The position numbers were made by a program, and so were the translations under genes. Source: Ancrocorticia populi (GTDB lineage: Bacteria; Actinomycetota; Actinomycetes; Actinomycetales; Actinomycetaceae). Taken from it: DNA of 64,000 bases. Within the stretch, counting starts at the first letter, position 1, and the number at the start of each line of letters is the position of its first letter. The notes beneath the pieces are model-generated. The model had not been told where the DNA came from and searched no databases. It worked only from the letters and a program-made list of their open reading frames with translations. Below are positions 33,644 to 43,699 of the stretch, in pieces. The stretch is taken from the NCBI RefSeq assembly GCF_003123745.1, contig NZ_QETB01000001.1:806001-870000 (forward strand), given 5' to 3'.

Positions 33644-34771
33644 ATGATGTCGATCGCGGCATACCGGGGAAAACGAAAAGCGTATGTTTCTGCTGAGTCG
33701 GGGACTTATTACCTTCCAAGATTGATGGTTTCAAGGAAGAATCAGGTCAGTCATTTGGGGTTGGCAACTGTTCACCTCATTTCACGCCTCGAGAAGCAGC
33801 GGAGGCAACGATCCTTGCCTGTAGCATTCATGCCGGGTTTTGCCTGCAATCTCGCTTGCGAGTACTGCTATCAGAGGACTGATCCAACACACCGATCAGC
33901 CAAGCCAGTACTCTCAAAAGGCGGACCATCCTATGAGGATATTGCCAAATTCGTCAGCAGCGTAGCCGCCGCACACCGTGTTTCTAACGTTAATCTTTCT
34001 TTGCTAGGCGGAGAGCCGCTGATGTATCGCAGGCAGATAAGGGAGTTCGTAGGTGCACTCCGAGACCAAACAGATATCTCCGATATTTCGCTCGTCACCA
34101 ATGGGACATTGTTGAAGGAAGAGAATCTAACAGAGTTGATGGCACTTGGACTATCGTTCGCTCAAGTTACTTTTGATGGCTCAAGAGCTTTTCATGATCA
34201 TTTTCGGTCTTTTAAGTCGGGTACCGGAACATACGACGCCATCATGAAGAATTTGGTCAATCTCGCGGCTTCTCATGTGAAGTTAGAGATTCGGATCAAT
34301 CTGTCAGCGGCTAATATCCTCGATTGTGGAGAGCTAATTGATGACTTGGCACAGTGCGTGTCTCCGGAGCAAGTAGGTGTATGTTTGACACTCATTGACG
34401 ACACTAAGTTTTATTCTGAACCCGCTCAGAAGGGCGATGTGTTCTTCTCTCAGTACCGGAACCTAGTATCTTACACCTCTGGGAAAGGATTTCTAGTGTC
34501 GTTGCCAGGTCATAGTGGATTATGTAGAACTTGTGGCAACGCAGATGTGCCTGGCGGGCTAGTTGTTACTGCAGACGGCAAACTGTACAGCTGCTGGGAT
34601 AGTGCGGGACAACTTGGATTTGAGGTAGGCGACGTTCAGAATAGTTTCGCCTCAGATCGCCACAACCACTGGGTTCGTTGTGGCTATGGGAGCCCTGACG
34701 GCGCCGCGCTGCACCAGCGTTTGGCTCTTGAAGCGATCAAGGCAATCGAGGGTGAGAATGAGACTCTTTGA
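33644..34771 (+). CDS. Radical SAM/SPASM-like peptide-modifying enzyme
   Basis: This protein of about 375 residues has the radical SAM cluster motif C68-NLA-C72-EY-C75, followed by the glycine-rich SAM-binding segment LSLLGGEPLMYR near 125. The C-terminal region has Cys residues in CRTCGN and LYSCWDSAG, a shortened SPASM/Twitch-like auxiliary cluster region. The first 60 residues before the cluster could hold a degenerate peptide-recognition domain. Start 33644 was chosen because GGAG lies 9 bases upstream; a TTG 5 codons earlier is possible. Base composition is lower in GC than neighbours, suggesting transfer. It probably installs a crosslink in the upstream peptide. Confidence 0.85.
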   Translation: MMSIAAYRGKRKAYVSAESGTYYLPRLMVSRKNQVSHLGLATVHLISRLEKQRRQRSLPVAFMPGFACNLACEYCYQRTDPTHRSAKPVLSKGGPSYEDIAKFVSSVAAAHRVSNVNLSLLGGEPLMYRRQIREFVGALRDQTDISDISLVTNGTLLKEENLTELMALGLSFAQVTFDGSRAFHDHFRSFKSGTGTYDAIMKNLVNLAASHVKLEIRINLSAANILDCGELIDDLAQCVSPEQVGVCLTLIDDTKFYSEPAQKGDVFFSQYRNLVSYTSGKGFLVSLPGHSGLCRTCGNADVPGGLVVTADGKLYSCWDSAGQLGFEVGDVQNSFASDRHNHWVRCGYGSPDGAALHQRLALEAIKAIEGENETL

Positions 34772-36494
34772 GAACTACCCAATCTGGCTCTGGGCACTTC
34801 GGGTTGGGTTTCATGCGAGCCCATGGAGTGCTTGTCTTTCGACTCTGCTGATGATGACGCTAGCATTAATCCCTGCAATCAATGTCTTGTTAGTACGTGG
34901 GCTTGCCGAGAGACTGACCTCGGGCGATGGCAACATTCTGCCACTGATTCTGCTCGCAGGGCTCGTGTTCGGTGCTGGTGGGGCACTGGAACAAATAACG
35001 TATGCACTGTCACGCTTACATGCGATACGACTAGAGAACTTCGTTTGTGTGTGTTTTGATACTCGGTTAGCTCGTACCGATGCGCGTGACTATTCATCCT
35101 CTGGCTTCATGCGACGGGTTAGGAATGCCCGGCAGAGCACAGTCGAGGGCCAAGTATCCTCCCAGTTTCAGGCTTCTATTAACATTATCTGTGCCGTCAT
35201 TACTGCGGCATCGCTAGCTTTCGCCCTGTGGGATCTCAGTGAAAAGGCTGCGCTGGTAAGCCTTCTTGCTCCAGTACCAACAGTCATTGCATACGCGTGG
35301 TACGGCAGAAAGGAATCTCATTACTGGCCCCTGGCCAGCGAAGAAATGCGGCGGGCAACGTATCTGACGGATCAGATCGCCTATCAGCGAACCGGTAGTG
35401 AACTCGCCAGTTTGGATGCTTCAGTCGAGGTTGCGAGGCTTTCACGATCTCATCGCCGCAAGCATCTAGGTATCAGGCAGCGCCTAGAGGGAATGGCCGT
35501 ATGGGCAGATGTTCTCTCGGGACTTGCGACCATATTATTGTTTTGCGGCGCGCTCATATTTCTGTATCAAGATTCCGTCCATGAAACGGGCGCAGTATTC
35601 GCCGGGATTATCGGCTTAATGAGCGGAATCGGAGCTATGGCCGGCATTGGGTATCAAATTGGAGAGCTTGTAACGTCGATCCCGGCCAACAGCCATTTCA
35701 GACAGTTCATCAATTCGGGTTATCGTGATAAGGAGCGGCTTCGACTGAAGAATGTTGAGACGCTTCGAGTGGTGGACCTCTCCGTCCACTACGATGCACT
35801 ATGCGCAGTCAATAACATATCGATGACAGCGTATCGTGGGGGCGTCTGTGCTCTTGTGGGCGAGAATGGATCGGGAAAGACTTCTCTGATTAAGGCGATC
35901 ATGAATGTACAAGATAACGCTGATGGAAGCATTTATCTTGATCAGACTCGAATAAGACTGGGGCGAGACAACAACGTCTCCTATCCGTTTGCGGTTGTGC
36001 AGCAAGATTATGGACGGTACGAGATTTCGGTCCGTGAGCTTCTTGTTCTGGGACAAGACCACGAGCGCATCACCGACGATTCTCTGTGGAGTGCGTTGAC
36101 GCAGGCGGAAGCAGCGGGCTTTGTGGAAAATCTTCCCAAAGGCTTAGAAACCTTGCTGGGAGTCCAGTGGGGAGGCGTGGATGTTTCCGGTGGGCAGTGG
36201 CAGCGGTTGGCTCTTGCGAGGGCGTTTCTCAGTGACGCTCCTGTTTGGTTCCTTGATGAGCCCACTAGCGCGATTGATGCCCCAACAGAACAAAGGATTT
36301 TCGACAGGCTTGCTGAAGAGAGCAAGAATCATCTCATCATCTTGAGCAGCCACAGAGTCTCCACGCTACGATCTGCGCAGCAGATCTTCCTCCTTCGAGA
36401 AGGCAACATCGTTGAATCGGGAACATACTCTGAACTTCTTGCGGGCGGAACAGAGTTCCGCCGTATGTTTGAATCCCAGCTGTCGGGAAATTAG
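34758..36494 (+). CDS. ABC exporter (fused membrane and ATPase domains)
   Basis: This 578-residue half-transporter starts at 34758 (ribosome site GAGGGTGAG), overlapping the radical SAM gene by 14 bases. About six membrane spans (15-310) precede a nucleotide-binding domain with Walker A LVGENGSGKTSLIKA, Q-loop VVQQDYG, signature VSGGQWQRLALARAF, Walker B VWFLDEPTSA and H-loop SSHRVST. There is no N-terminal C39 peptidase domain, so any leader removal needs another protease. It likely exports the modified peptide or gives self-protection. Confidence 0.88.
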   Translation: MRLFENYPIWLWALRVGFHASPWSACLSTLLMMTLALIPAINVLLVRGLAERLTSGDGNILPLILLAGLVFGAGGALEQITYALSRLHAIRLENFVCVCFDTRLARTDARDYSSSGFMRRVRNARQSTVEGQVSSQFQASINIICAVITAASLAFALWDLSEKAALVSLLAPVPTVIAYAWYGRKESHYWPLASEEMRRATYLTDQIAYQRTGSELASLDASVEVARLSRSHRRKHLGIRQRLEGMAVWADVLSGLATILLFCGALIFLYQDSVHETGAVFAGIIGLMSGIGAMAGIGYQIGELVTSIPANSHFRQFINSGYRDKERLRLKNVETLRVVDLSVHYDALCAVNNISMTAYRGGVCALVGENGSGKTSLIKAIMNVQDNADGSIYLDQTRIRLGRDNNVSYPFAVVQQDYGRYEISVRELLVLGQDHERITDDSLWSALTQAEAAGFVENLPKGLETLLGVQWGGVDVSGGQWQRLALARAFLSDAPVWFLDEPTSAIDAPTEQRIFDRLAEESKNHLIILSSHRVSTLRSAQQIFLLREGNIVESGTYSELLAGGTEFRRMFESQLSGN

Positions 36495-36520
36495 TCCGTC
36501 TCGGTGATCAGGCGGGGCGT

Positions 36521-37705
36521 CTAGACATTTTCCACAACCTTTTCGAGCCAAGAAACGATCGCGCCGGTAGCCGCACCTTGCGCCCAGCGATCAAAGCTGC
36601 CGTCGCGCTTGTGCACCGTTAACCCGGGCAGGTTCGGGCTCTTAAATTGGGTAATACTGCCAGAGAATGTTTGCGCCCACGGTGTGTCAAGGAGCGCGGT
36701 GGCCTCGCCATCAAGGATCACATCAGTGACCATCGCCGCCCCGCATACTGTCTGAACGTATGTGGAGAGGTTCGTGCCGAATTCGGCGATCGCGAACTGG
36801 CATGAGGGATCACCGGCCTGGGCAAGTTCGATCAGTTCGTCTAGCGAGTTCGGTCCCGGTTCAAGGTTGGCGATCGAACGGGCCCCGGCCGCACGGGCGA
36901 GGACCGCGGGTGTGGTCAAAACGCCGTTGGCACACCCGACGTGGCCATATTGGCATACGCCTTTCGCCCCAAAAAGCGGAATGTGGCTGGTGGAGCTATA
37001 TCCCTCAAATCGTGAATCAACGGCCCTGCGGTTGTGCACAATCCCATGCCCGATTCCCGCGCCCACCGTTGCAATGATGAAGTTGGATTCCTGCCGCCCA
37101 AGCCCAAACCACTGCTCCAGCATCGTGAGCGCAACAATATCGTTGAACACGTGCACCTGCGCACTGACATCCTCAAGCATCGCAGCGATATCCACGTTGC
37201 GCCACTCCAGGAATCGGCTTTCCACCACGCGGTTGTGGGCGATATGCCCCCCGGCGGATATTCCGATGTGCTCGATGAGCGGGCTAGGGGCCGCCTCTGT
37301 GAGCCGCGAGATGAGTTCACCTATCTGCGCAACTCCATCGCGCGGATCGCGAGACCGGAGGGGCTCCGATAGCGCCACTAGCGGATTCGCCTGTGTATCC
37401 GTCACCACGCCGTAGGCTGTGGTTGTTGTCAAATTGATCCCGATGAAGTGATGGGCGTCAGATGGAACCTCGAGGAGCTGTGTGGGCCGCCCAATCCCCG
37501 ATTGGGGTGTACCGATCTGGGAATCGGTCACCATGCCCGAATCTACGAGGGGGCGGACTAGGCGGGTGAGAGTGGCTCCCGATAGGGAAAGCTCTCTGGC
37601 CGCGTCTGCGCGGGAGATAGGCCCCGCGGTCAGCACGTGTGCCGCTGTGGCCAGTGCGGAATCGTCAAATAGACGGAACATATTCCCTCGCTCTTCCAAG
37701 CTCAA
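36521..37705 (-). CDS. ROK-family transcriptional regulator
   Basis: This 394-residue protein has an N-terminal winged helix (SRADAARELSLSGATLTRLVRPLVDSG) followed by a sugar-kinase-like ROK domain with the ATP-site-like FIGINLTTTTAYGVV and the Zn-type CQYGHVGCANGVL motif. An alternative start is MFRLFDD, 8 codons in. It is divergent from the alpha-galactosidase operon and is its probable repressor (XylR/NagC type). Its 3' end is duplicated as a remnant on the far side of the RiPP cluster. Confidence 0.88.
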   Translation of the reverse strand: MSLEERGNMFRLFDDSALATAAHVLTAGPISRADAARELSLSGATLTRLVRPLVDSGMVTDSQIGTPQSGIGRPTQLLEVPSDAHHFIGINLTTTTAYGVVTDTQANPLVALSEPLRSRDPRDGVAQIGELISRLTEAAPSPLIEHIGISAGGHIAHNRVVESRFLEWRNVDIAAMLEDVSAQVHVFNDIVALTMLEQWFGLGRQESNFIIATVGAGIGHGIVHNRRAVDSRFEGYSSTSHIPLFGAKGVCQYGHVGCANGVLTTPAVLARAAGARSIANLEPGPNSLDELIELAQAGDPSCQFAIAEFGTNLSTYVQTVCGAAMVTDVILDGEATALLDTPWAQTFSGSITQFKSPNLPGLTVHKRDGSFDRWAQGAATGAIVSWLEKVVENV

Positions 37706-37902
37706 AATGCGCCGCCTGCATTCTATCTTTCGTTGGCGAATGAACTCACCTCTTTTCAGCCAGTGTCGTGGAACACTTCTCCAAATTCGAGGTTGCTACG
37801 TCGTTTTCCCTGAGCTACTATCTTACATAGAGCAAGAAAGAACGTGTGATGGAGCACAAAGAGGCGTCCTCACAACTTGGCTAAAAGAAGGGTAAGGCGG
37901 GC

Positions 37903-40059
37903 ATGTCGCAAGATCTTCACCTCCGGCGTGGCGGAACCTCAGTTCTTCTTCATATTGGTGAAACAACTGGTGTTTCTGTTGAATACTGGGGCGCCGATCT
38001 CGGCGATCTCTCCGCGAGTGAGTGCGCGGTTACCAACGGCGCATTGGTACTTGCCACCTATAACTCAGATTCAGACATTCCTGCCTCTCTTTCTTTGGTT
38101 CCCCAACAAAGTGAGGGCTGGATTGGCACACCGGGCCTTATCGGATCGCACGGAGGTCACCACCAGTTTCCACAGTTTGAAACAAAATCGGTTTCGGTGG
38201 AGCACGCTGGTCCGAATGGTACGGCGTCGTCGGCAAAAATAGACCTTTACGATCCGGAAGCAGATCTTGTTCTGGAGGTAACGCTCCAGCTGACGGAAAG
38301 CGGCCTTGTACGCACGCGGGCGCGGCTCACGAACCGGGCGGATAACCCCTACGATCTGGACTCGCTTCTACTCGCGCTGCCCACGCCAGCCGTGGAGTCT
38401 CAGGTGATTGATCAGACTGGCCATCACCTCCGGGAGCGGGATATTCAAACCCATGAGTTCACAATCGGTGTTCATGAGCGGGCTCTACGTATCGCGCGCG
38501 GGCACACAACCTCAACGGTCCATGGCACGTGCGCACCGGCCACCGGCTGGCAATCCGGGCTGGTGCACTACGTTCACGTGGGATGGTCAGGCAATACGCG
38601 CACGGTCGCCGAGCGGACTCATCAAGGCATGCAGTGTCTAATGGGCGGCGAGTTGCTGATGCCCGGGGAGGTTCAGCTGGCCCAGAACGAATCGTATGAA
38701 ACCCCGTGGGTATACGCGACGTGGGGTAACGGACTTGATGAGGCTTCCGCGCGGTTCCATGATTATCTTCGGACTCTGCCGCATTACCCGGAGAAGGCCC
38801 GGCCGGTCACCCTCAATGCATGGGAAGCGGTGTACTTCGATCATTCGCTCCCGCGCCTGCTGGAGCTAGTGGACGAGGCGGCGCGCGTGGGCGTTGAGCG
38901 CTTCGTCTTGGACGACGGCTGGTTCGGATCGCGCCGCGACGATTCCTCGGGGCTAGGGGACTGGCAAATTTCACCAGATGTATGGCCGAATGGCCTGAAT
39001 CCTTTAGCCGATGCCGTACATGGGCGCGGGATGGAGTTCGGGCTGTGGTTTGAACCCGAGATGATCAATATGGACTCGGAGACGGCCCGGGCACACCCTG
39101 ATTGGGTCCTTAGCCCTGCCACACACAGGCCGCGCGAATCCCGGAATCAGCAGGTTCTTGATCTGACGAATCCGGAGGCTTACGAATACATAAAATCTTC
39201 GATCCTGCAGGTTCTCAGCACCGTCCGTGTGGACTACATCAAGTGGGATTTCAATCGCGATCTGACTGAGGCGATTTCCCCACGAACCGGCCTGCCGGCC
39301 TATCACGCCCAAACGCTTGCTACCTACGCCCTCATGGACGCCATCCTTGCCGCTCACCCAGGTCTAGAGATCGAATCGTGCGCCGGCGGTGGTGGCCGAA
39401 TCGACCTTGGGATTATGGAGAGGGCCGTGCGGGTATGGGGATCGGACTGCATCGATCCGATCGAGCGCCAGCAGATTGAGGCGGGCACGGCGTTGCTGTT
39501 GCCGCCCGAACTGGTGGGCTCCCATGTTGCCTCAACTACGTCACATACAACCGGCCGGACGCTCGGGCTGACGCTGCGCGCATCGACGGCCATGTTCTCC
39601 CATATGGGAATAGAGTGGGACCTTACGAGCGCCACCGCGCAAGAACGCGACGAGCTGGCGGCCTGGGTATCCCTTCACAAAGAACTACGGCACCTCCTGC
39701 ACACAGGACGTGTTGTACATGCAGATCATCCAGACCGTGGTTGGTGGATCCACGGTGTGGTGTCGCACAGCGGGGACAGGGCGATATTTGCCCTGACTCG
39801 CCTGACCACCTCGGCACAGCGGCCCACCCCACCACTGTGCTTGCCAGGCCTTCCGTCCGGCTCACGATACGAGATCCAGGAGATCCTCCCCGAATCCGTA
39901 GCCAGCGATGTTCGGATGAATAGCCACGTGCTCCCACCCTGGTGGGGTAAGCCGATCACACTTCCCAGCGAAGTTTTGGCCAACGCAGGGTTCCGCTTCC
40001 CAGATCTGGATCCAGAAAGAACGATCCTTTTGGAGCTCAACCGCGTCGCGAGCAAATAG
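37903..40059 (+). CDS. Alpha-galactosidase, GH36
   Basis: This 718-residue enzyme has the normal GH36 length and order: N-terminal beta-sandwich (1-310), catalytic barrel and C-terminal sheet. The nucleophile Asp is in YIKWDFNRDL and the acid/base Asp in VWGSDCIDP. Substrate-binding blocks FVLDDGWFG and GLWFEPEMIN are also present. There is no signal peptide, so it acts in the cytoplasm on alpha-galactosides such as melibiose or raffinose imported by the following ABC system. The promoter and probable ROK site lie in the 197-base divergent gap. Confidence 0.93.
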   Translation: MSQDLHLRRGGTSVLLHIGETTGVSVEYWGADLGDLSASECAVTNGALVLATYNSDSDIPASLSLVPQQSEGWIGTPGLIGSHGGHHQFPQFETKSVSVEHAGPNGTASSAKIDLYDPEADLVLEVTLQLTESGLVRTRARLTNRADNPYDLDSLLLALPTPAVESQVIDQTGHHLRERDIQTHEFTIGVHERALRIARGHTTSTVHGTCAPATGWQSGLVHYVHVGWSGNTRTVAERTHQGMQCLMGGELLMPGEVQLAQNESYETPWVYATWGNGLDEASARFHDYLRTLPHYPEKARPVTLNAWEAVYFDHSLPRLLELVDEAARVGVERFVLDDGWFGSRRDDSSGLGDWQISPDVWPNGLNPLADAVHGRGMEFGLWFEPEMINMDSETARAHPDWVLSPATHRPRESRNQQVLDLTNPEAYEYIKSSILQVLSTVRVDYIKWDFNRDLTEAISPRTGLPAYHAQTLATYALMDAILAAHPGLEIESCAGGGGRIDLGIMERAVRVWGSDCIDPIERQQIEAGTALLLPPELVGSHVASTTSHTTGRTLGLTLRASTAMFSHMGIEWDLTSATAQERDELAAWVSLHKELRHLLHTGRVVHADHPDRGWWIHGVVSHSGDRAIFALTRLTTSAQRPTPPLCLPGLPSGSRYEIQEILPESVASDVRMNSHVLPPWWGKPITLPSEVLANAGFRFPDLDPERTILLELNRVASK

Positions 40060-40111
40060 CCGCGCCGCACACAAGTAGCAACTGCGCCACACACTCAACA
40101 AGAGGAATCTT

Positions 40112-41026
40112 ATGTCCACAGTTTCTCCTCCGGCGCCCGCAGTGAAGCGGCGCTTTCGAATGGGGAATGAAGCGCGATCCGCACTCGTGTTTCTGGTCCC
40201 GGCAGGCATTGGTCTTGTCCTGTTCTACCTAGTGCCCGCCCTGCGGGGCCTGTACTATTCATTTACCTCCTACGAGGTACTGACGCCCCCTGAATGGGTG
40301 GGCCTTGATAACTACCAGCGCCTCATTGATGATCCGCTGTTCTGGAACGCCCTTAAGGTCACGCTCTATTACGTGCTCCTCAACATCGGCTTCCAGACCG
40401 TGCTTGCGATCGGGATCGCGGTACTGATGCAGCGCCTGACGAACTCCACGTTCTTGCGGGGTGTGGCGCTGATGCCGTACTTCATCGCGAACGTGGTGGT
40501 TGCCCTGGTGTGGTACTTCATGATGGATTACCAGATTGGCATCGTGAACGTGCTGTTTGAAGCGATCGGGCTAGATCGAGTCGCCTTCTTCGGCGAATCG
40601 GCGTGGGCCATTCCAACGGTTGCGTTCATCAACGTGTGGCGGCACATGGGGTACACCGCGCTTCTGGTGTTCGCGGGCCTGCAAACCATCAACAAGTCTG
40701 TGTACGAGGCCGCCGATATTGACGGAGCGGGCGAGGGACGCAAGTTCTTCAACATTACGCTGCCGCTGCTGCGTCCGGTGCTGGCGATGGTTTTGGTTGT
40801 GACCGTCATCGGATCATTCCAGATATTCGACACCATTTCGGTCACCACGCAAGGAGGCCCGGTCAACGCAACCAGAGTGATCAACTACTACATCTGGGAC
40901 TTGGCCTTCGGACAGCTCGATTTCGGGTACGCGTCCGCTGTGGCCATCGTCTTGTTTGTCATCTTGATGCTCGTCTCGCTGGTGCAAATGAAGCTCATGC
41001 GGGCCGATGAATCGGACGAGTTGTAG
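40112..41026 (+). CDS. ABC sugar importer permease (MalF/MsmF type)
   Basis: This 304-residue protein has six membrane spans. The cytoplasmic coupling loop motif is EAADIDGAGEGRKFFNITLPLLRP, the EAA signature of importer permeases. It pairs with the next permease. The ribosome site AAGAGGAA precedes the ATG. Confidence 0.92.
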   Translation: MSTVSPPAPAVKRRFRMGNEARSALVFLVPAGIGLVLFYLVPALRGLYYSFTSYEVLTPPEWVGLDNYQRLIDDPLFWNALKVTLYYVLLNIGFQTVLAIGIAVLMQRLTNSTFLRGVALMPYFIANVVVALVWYFMMDYQIGIVNVLFEAIGLDRVAFFGESAWAIPTVAFINVWRHMGYTALLVFAGLQTINKSVYEAADIDGAGEGRKFFNITLPLLRPVLAMVLVVTVIGSFQIFDTISVTTQGGPVNATRVINYYIWDLAFGQLDFGYASAVAIVLFVILMLVSLVQMKLMRADESDEL

Positions 41027-41036
41027 GGAGAACATC

Positions 41037-41963
41037 ATGGCATTAACTCGATCAAAGTCCCGAAATACCCAGAAGGATCTGCATCATAGGAAGCACGGGG
41101 CCGGTCACTACGTGGCGTGGGCTTGCTTCATCCTGATCCTCCTCGTCACGATATTTCCGTTCTTCTGGATGTTGCGCTCCTCGTTCGCATCGAACTCCGC
41201 GCTCATCACCGATCCCGGGGCCATCTGGCCCTCGGAAACCTCCCTTGACGCCTATCGGAGAGTTTTTGGGCTGACCACGCCCGAGGAATCGATCGCCCAG
41301 GGCGGTGCGGGCGCGTCCATCAACTTCTGGCTGTACCTGCGTAACTCCGCCATCGTGGCGTCCGTTATCACAGTGGGGCAGGTGTTGTTCTCCGCAATGG
41401 CGGCCTACGCGTTCGCGCGGTTGCGGTGGCGCCACCGCGATTTCGTGTTCTCGATCTTTATCGCGGCGCTCATGGTCCCGTCCATCTTCACCGCTATCCC
41501 CAACTTCGTTCTGATTAAGGATCTTGGACTGCTCAATACCTTCGCGGGCCTTGTGCTACCTACCTTTTTCATGACGCCGTTCGCGATCTTCTTCCTTCGG
41601 CAGTTCTTCCTAGGGATCCCGAGGGAGATTGACGAGGCGGCAATGATCGACGGAGCGGGCCGCTTCAAAGTGTTCTTCAAAGTGATCGTGCCGATGGCTT
41701 CGGCGCCTATCACCACGCTGTCCGTGCTCACGTTTATCAACTCCTGGAACGAATACTTTTGGCCGTTGCTGGTGGGCCAAAGCGAGAACGTCCGGGTGCT
41801 CACCGTAGCGCTTGGTATCTTCCGCTCGCAGACCCCGCAGGGCTCCCCAGATTGGTCCGCGATGATGGCAGCAACCCTAGTTGCCGCCCTCCCGATCATC
41901 ATTCTCTTCTCCATACTCGGCAAGCGCATCGTGAACTCCATTGGGTTCACGGGTATTAAGTGA
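41037..41963 (+). CDS. ABC sugar importer permease (MalG/MsmG type)
   Basis: This 308-residue protein starts at 41037 after GGGAG. It has six spans and the EAA loop EIDEAAMIDGAGRFKVFFKVIVPMA. It forms the channel with the preceding permease. No ATPase gene is in the operon, so a shared MsiK/MsmK-type ATPase elsewhere is probably used. Confidence 0.92.
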   Translation: MALTRSKSRNTQKDLHHRKHGAGHYVAWACFILILLVTIFPFFWMLRSSFASNSALITDPGAIWPSETSLDAYRRVFGLTTPEESIAQGGAGASINFWLYLRNSAIVASVITVGQVLFSAMAAYAFARLRWRHRDFVFSIFIAALMVPSIFTAIPNFVLIKDLGLLNTFAGLVLPTFFMTPFAIFFLRQFFLGIPREIDEAAMIDGAGRFKVFFKVIVPMASAPITTLSVLTFINSWNEYFWPLLVGQSENVRVLTVALGIFRSQTPQGSPDWSAMMAATLVAALPIIILFSILGKRIVNSIGFTGIK

Positions 41964-41971
41964 GGCACCCG

Positions 41972-43336
41972 ATGAAAAAGGCACAAAAGGTTGCGGCATC
42001 GGCCGCGGCGCTCGCGATGGCCATTGGTTTGGCAGCTTGCTCGAGCGATACACCCGCCCACACGGATGCAGACGTAACCCTGCGCTACTGGCTCTGGGAT
42101 TCAAGTCAGCTTCCCGGCTACCGGCAGTGTGCGGAGAACTTCCAAGAAGATAACCCGGATATCTTCATTTCCTTGGAACAGTACGGTTGGGATGATTACT
42201 GGACCCAGCTGACTGCCTCCATGGTGGCGGAGAATGCCCCGGACGTGTTCACAAACCACACGTCGCGCTTCGGCAAGTACGGAAGCTTGGACCAGATCCT
42301 TGACGTCTCTGGGTACATCGAAGCCGATGGCTACGATCTTGACCAGTTTGAGGACGGACTGGTGGACCAATGGGTGTCCGAATCCGGTACCGCCCAGCTC
42401 GGGATCCCGAAGGACTGGGACACTGTTGGCCTCTTCTACAACGAGGACATGATCAAGGAAGCCGGTTACAGCCCCGAGGACCTGTGGGAGTTGGAGTGGA
42501 ATCCTGAGGATGGGGGCACCTACGAGGAGTTCCTTGCCGCTATGACGATCGATAAGAACGGCGTACACGGCAACGAGGAGGGCTTCGATAAAAACAACGT
42601 TGCCACCTACGGAATCGGTTACAACGAGGCCGGTTCCGGCTACGGCCAGGTCCAGTGGTCCCCTTACGCATTGTCTAACGATTGGGAGTACGCGGACCAG
42701 AATCCGTGGGGCCGAGTTTTTAACTACGACGACGAGAACTTCCAAGAAGCCATCGCCTGGTGGAAGTCACTCATCGATAAGGGATACATGCCGAAGCTTT
42801 CGATTGCTTCCTCCGGCATTGGCACACTCGAATCGTTCGGTGCGGGCGCCTACGCCACCCTGATTGAGGGATCGTGGAACATGAGCAATGTTGCTGCAAA
42901 GGCTGCTGTTCCTGTGGACGTTGCTCCCACGCCGATCGGCCCATCGGGGGATCGCGCCTCCGTGATGAATGGCCTTGCCGATTCTATCTGGGTGGGTACC
43001 GAACATCCGGATGAGGCGTGGAAGTGGGTCAGCTACATGGGCAGCACCGAATGCCAGGACATCATTGCCAGCGAGGCGGTAGTGTTCCCGGCAATTTCCT
43101 CCTCAACGGAAAAGGCGATCCCCGCGTTTGGAGAACTAGGATTTGACGCCGAGGCATTCTCTATTCACCTTGAGGATGGCACCGGTGTGACGTCCCCCGT
43201 GGTGGATCGGTGGGCGCAGTTGGACTCCATCATGAATCCAGCGATGTCCGCCGTGATTGACGGGCAGGCTGATGTTTCCACGTTGACGAATGCCAATGAG
43301 CAAGTGAACAACATGATGGCGAGAGATCGTGAGTAG
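41972..43336 (+). CDS. Sugar-binding lipoprotein of the ABC importer
   Basis: The ATG at 41972 gives MKKAQKVAASAAALAMAIG then the lipobox LAAC (Cys near residue 23); a GTG 4 codons upstream adds nothing. The 454-residue protein is a family 1 solute-binding protein with recognisable TLRYWLWDSSQLPGY, APDVFTNHTSRFG and LIEGSWNMSN segments. Predicted ligand is an alpha-galactoside, from the neighbouring GH36 gene. Confidence 0.9.
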   Translation: MKKAQKVAASAAALAMAIGLAACSSDTPAHTDADVTLRYWLWDSSQLPGYRQCAENFQEDNPDIFISLEQYGWDDYWTQLTASMVAENAPDVFTNHTSRFGKYGSLDQILDVSGYIEADGYDLDQFEDGLVDQWVSESGTAQLGIPKDWDTVGLFYNEDMIKEAGYSPEDLWELEWNPEDGGTYEEFLAAMTIDKNGVHGNEEGFDKNNVATYGIGYNEAGSGYGQVQWSPYALSNDWEYADQNPWGRVFNYDDENFQEAIAWWKSLIDKGYMPKLSIASSGIGTLESFGAGAYATLIEGSWNMSNVAAKAAVPVDVAPTPIGPSGDRASVMNGLADSIWVGTEHPDEAWKWVSYMGSTECQDIIASEAVVFPAISSSTEKAIPAFGELGFDAEAFSIHLEDGTGVTSPVVDRWAQLDSIMNPAMSAVIDGQADVSTLTNANEQVNNMMARDRE

Positions 43337-43359
43337 CGGATCTTAGGCCCGCTGCGGAG

Positions 43360-43401
43360 CCTCCCGCGTGCTCGTTCCTGATTGGGGCAGCGCGTGGGAG
43401 G
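43360..43401 (+). terminator. Possible terminator after the sugar operon
   Basis: CCTCCCGCGTG pairs with CGCGTGGGAGG (two G-T pairs) and is followed by TGTTCTCTT, a poor T run. Position, 23 bases after the stop, is right for an operon end. Confidence 0.45.
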
Positions 43402-43560
43402 TGTTCTCTTCCACGCGAATTTCGCGGCAGAACTCTCGTGCACTGAGCGGACGGCCCACTATAGCAGGCGTATGACACCCAAAGATTTCGCTGTTACAGC
43501 AGTGCGCTGGCGCTCCAGATTTTTCGCGGGACCGTGAAAAATCCGTCGTCGTCGGCAAAA

Positions 43561-43574
43561 GGGACTATGGTCCC
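43561..43574. promoter_or_regulatory. DosR-like palindrome upstream of pflB
   Basis: GGGACTATGGTCCC, identical to the site before the RiPP cluster. It lies 172 bases upstream of the pflB start in a 410-base gap otherwise without genes. Confidence 0.65.
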
Positions 43575-43699
43575 GGGCGGCCTGACCAATTTCTCACAGC
43601 GTAAAACCACCTATTTAATCAGTGAATTTCTGCGAAATGTGGGCCGAATAACTTGAGATCCAGCCTAGAACTACAGACAAAGGTCTGCCGGTGGGGGAC

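Noticed and set aside
34758-36494. Bacteriocin-type exporter with leader peptidase (C39)
   Set aside because: The N-terminus goes straight into membrane spans; no Cys-His peptidase domain precedes them.
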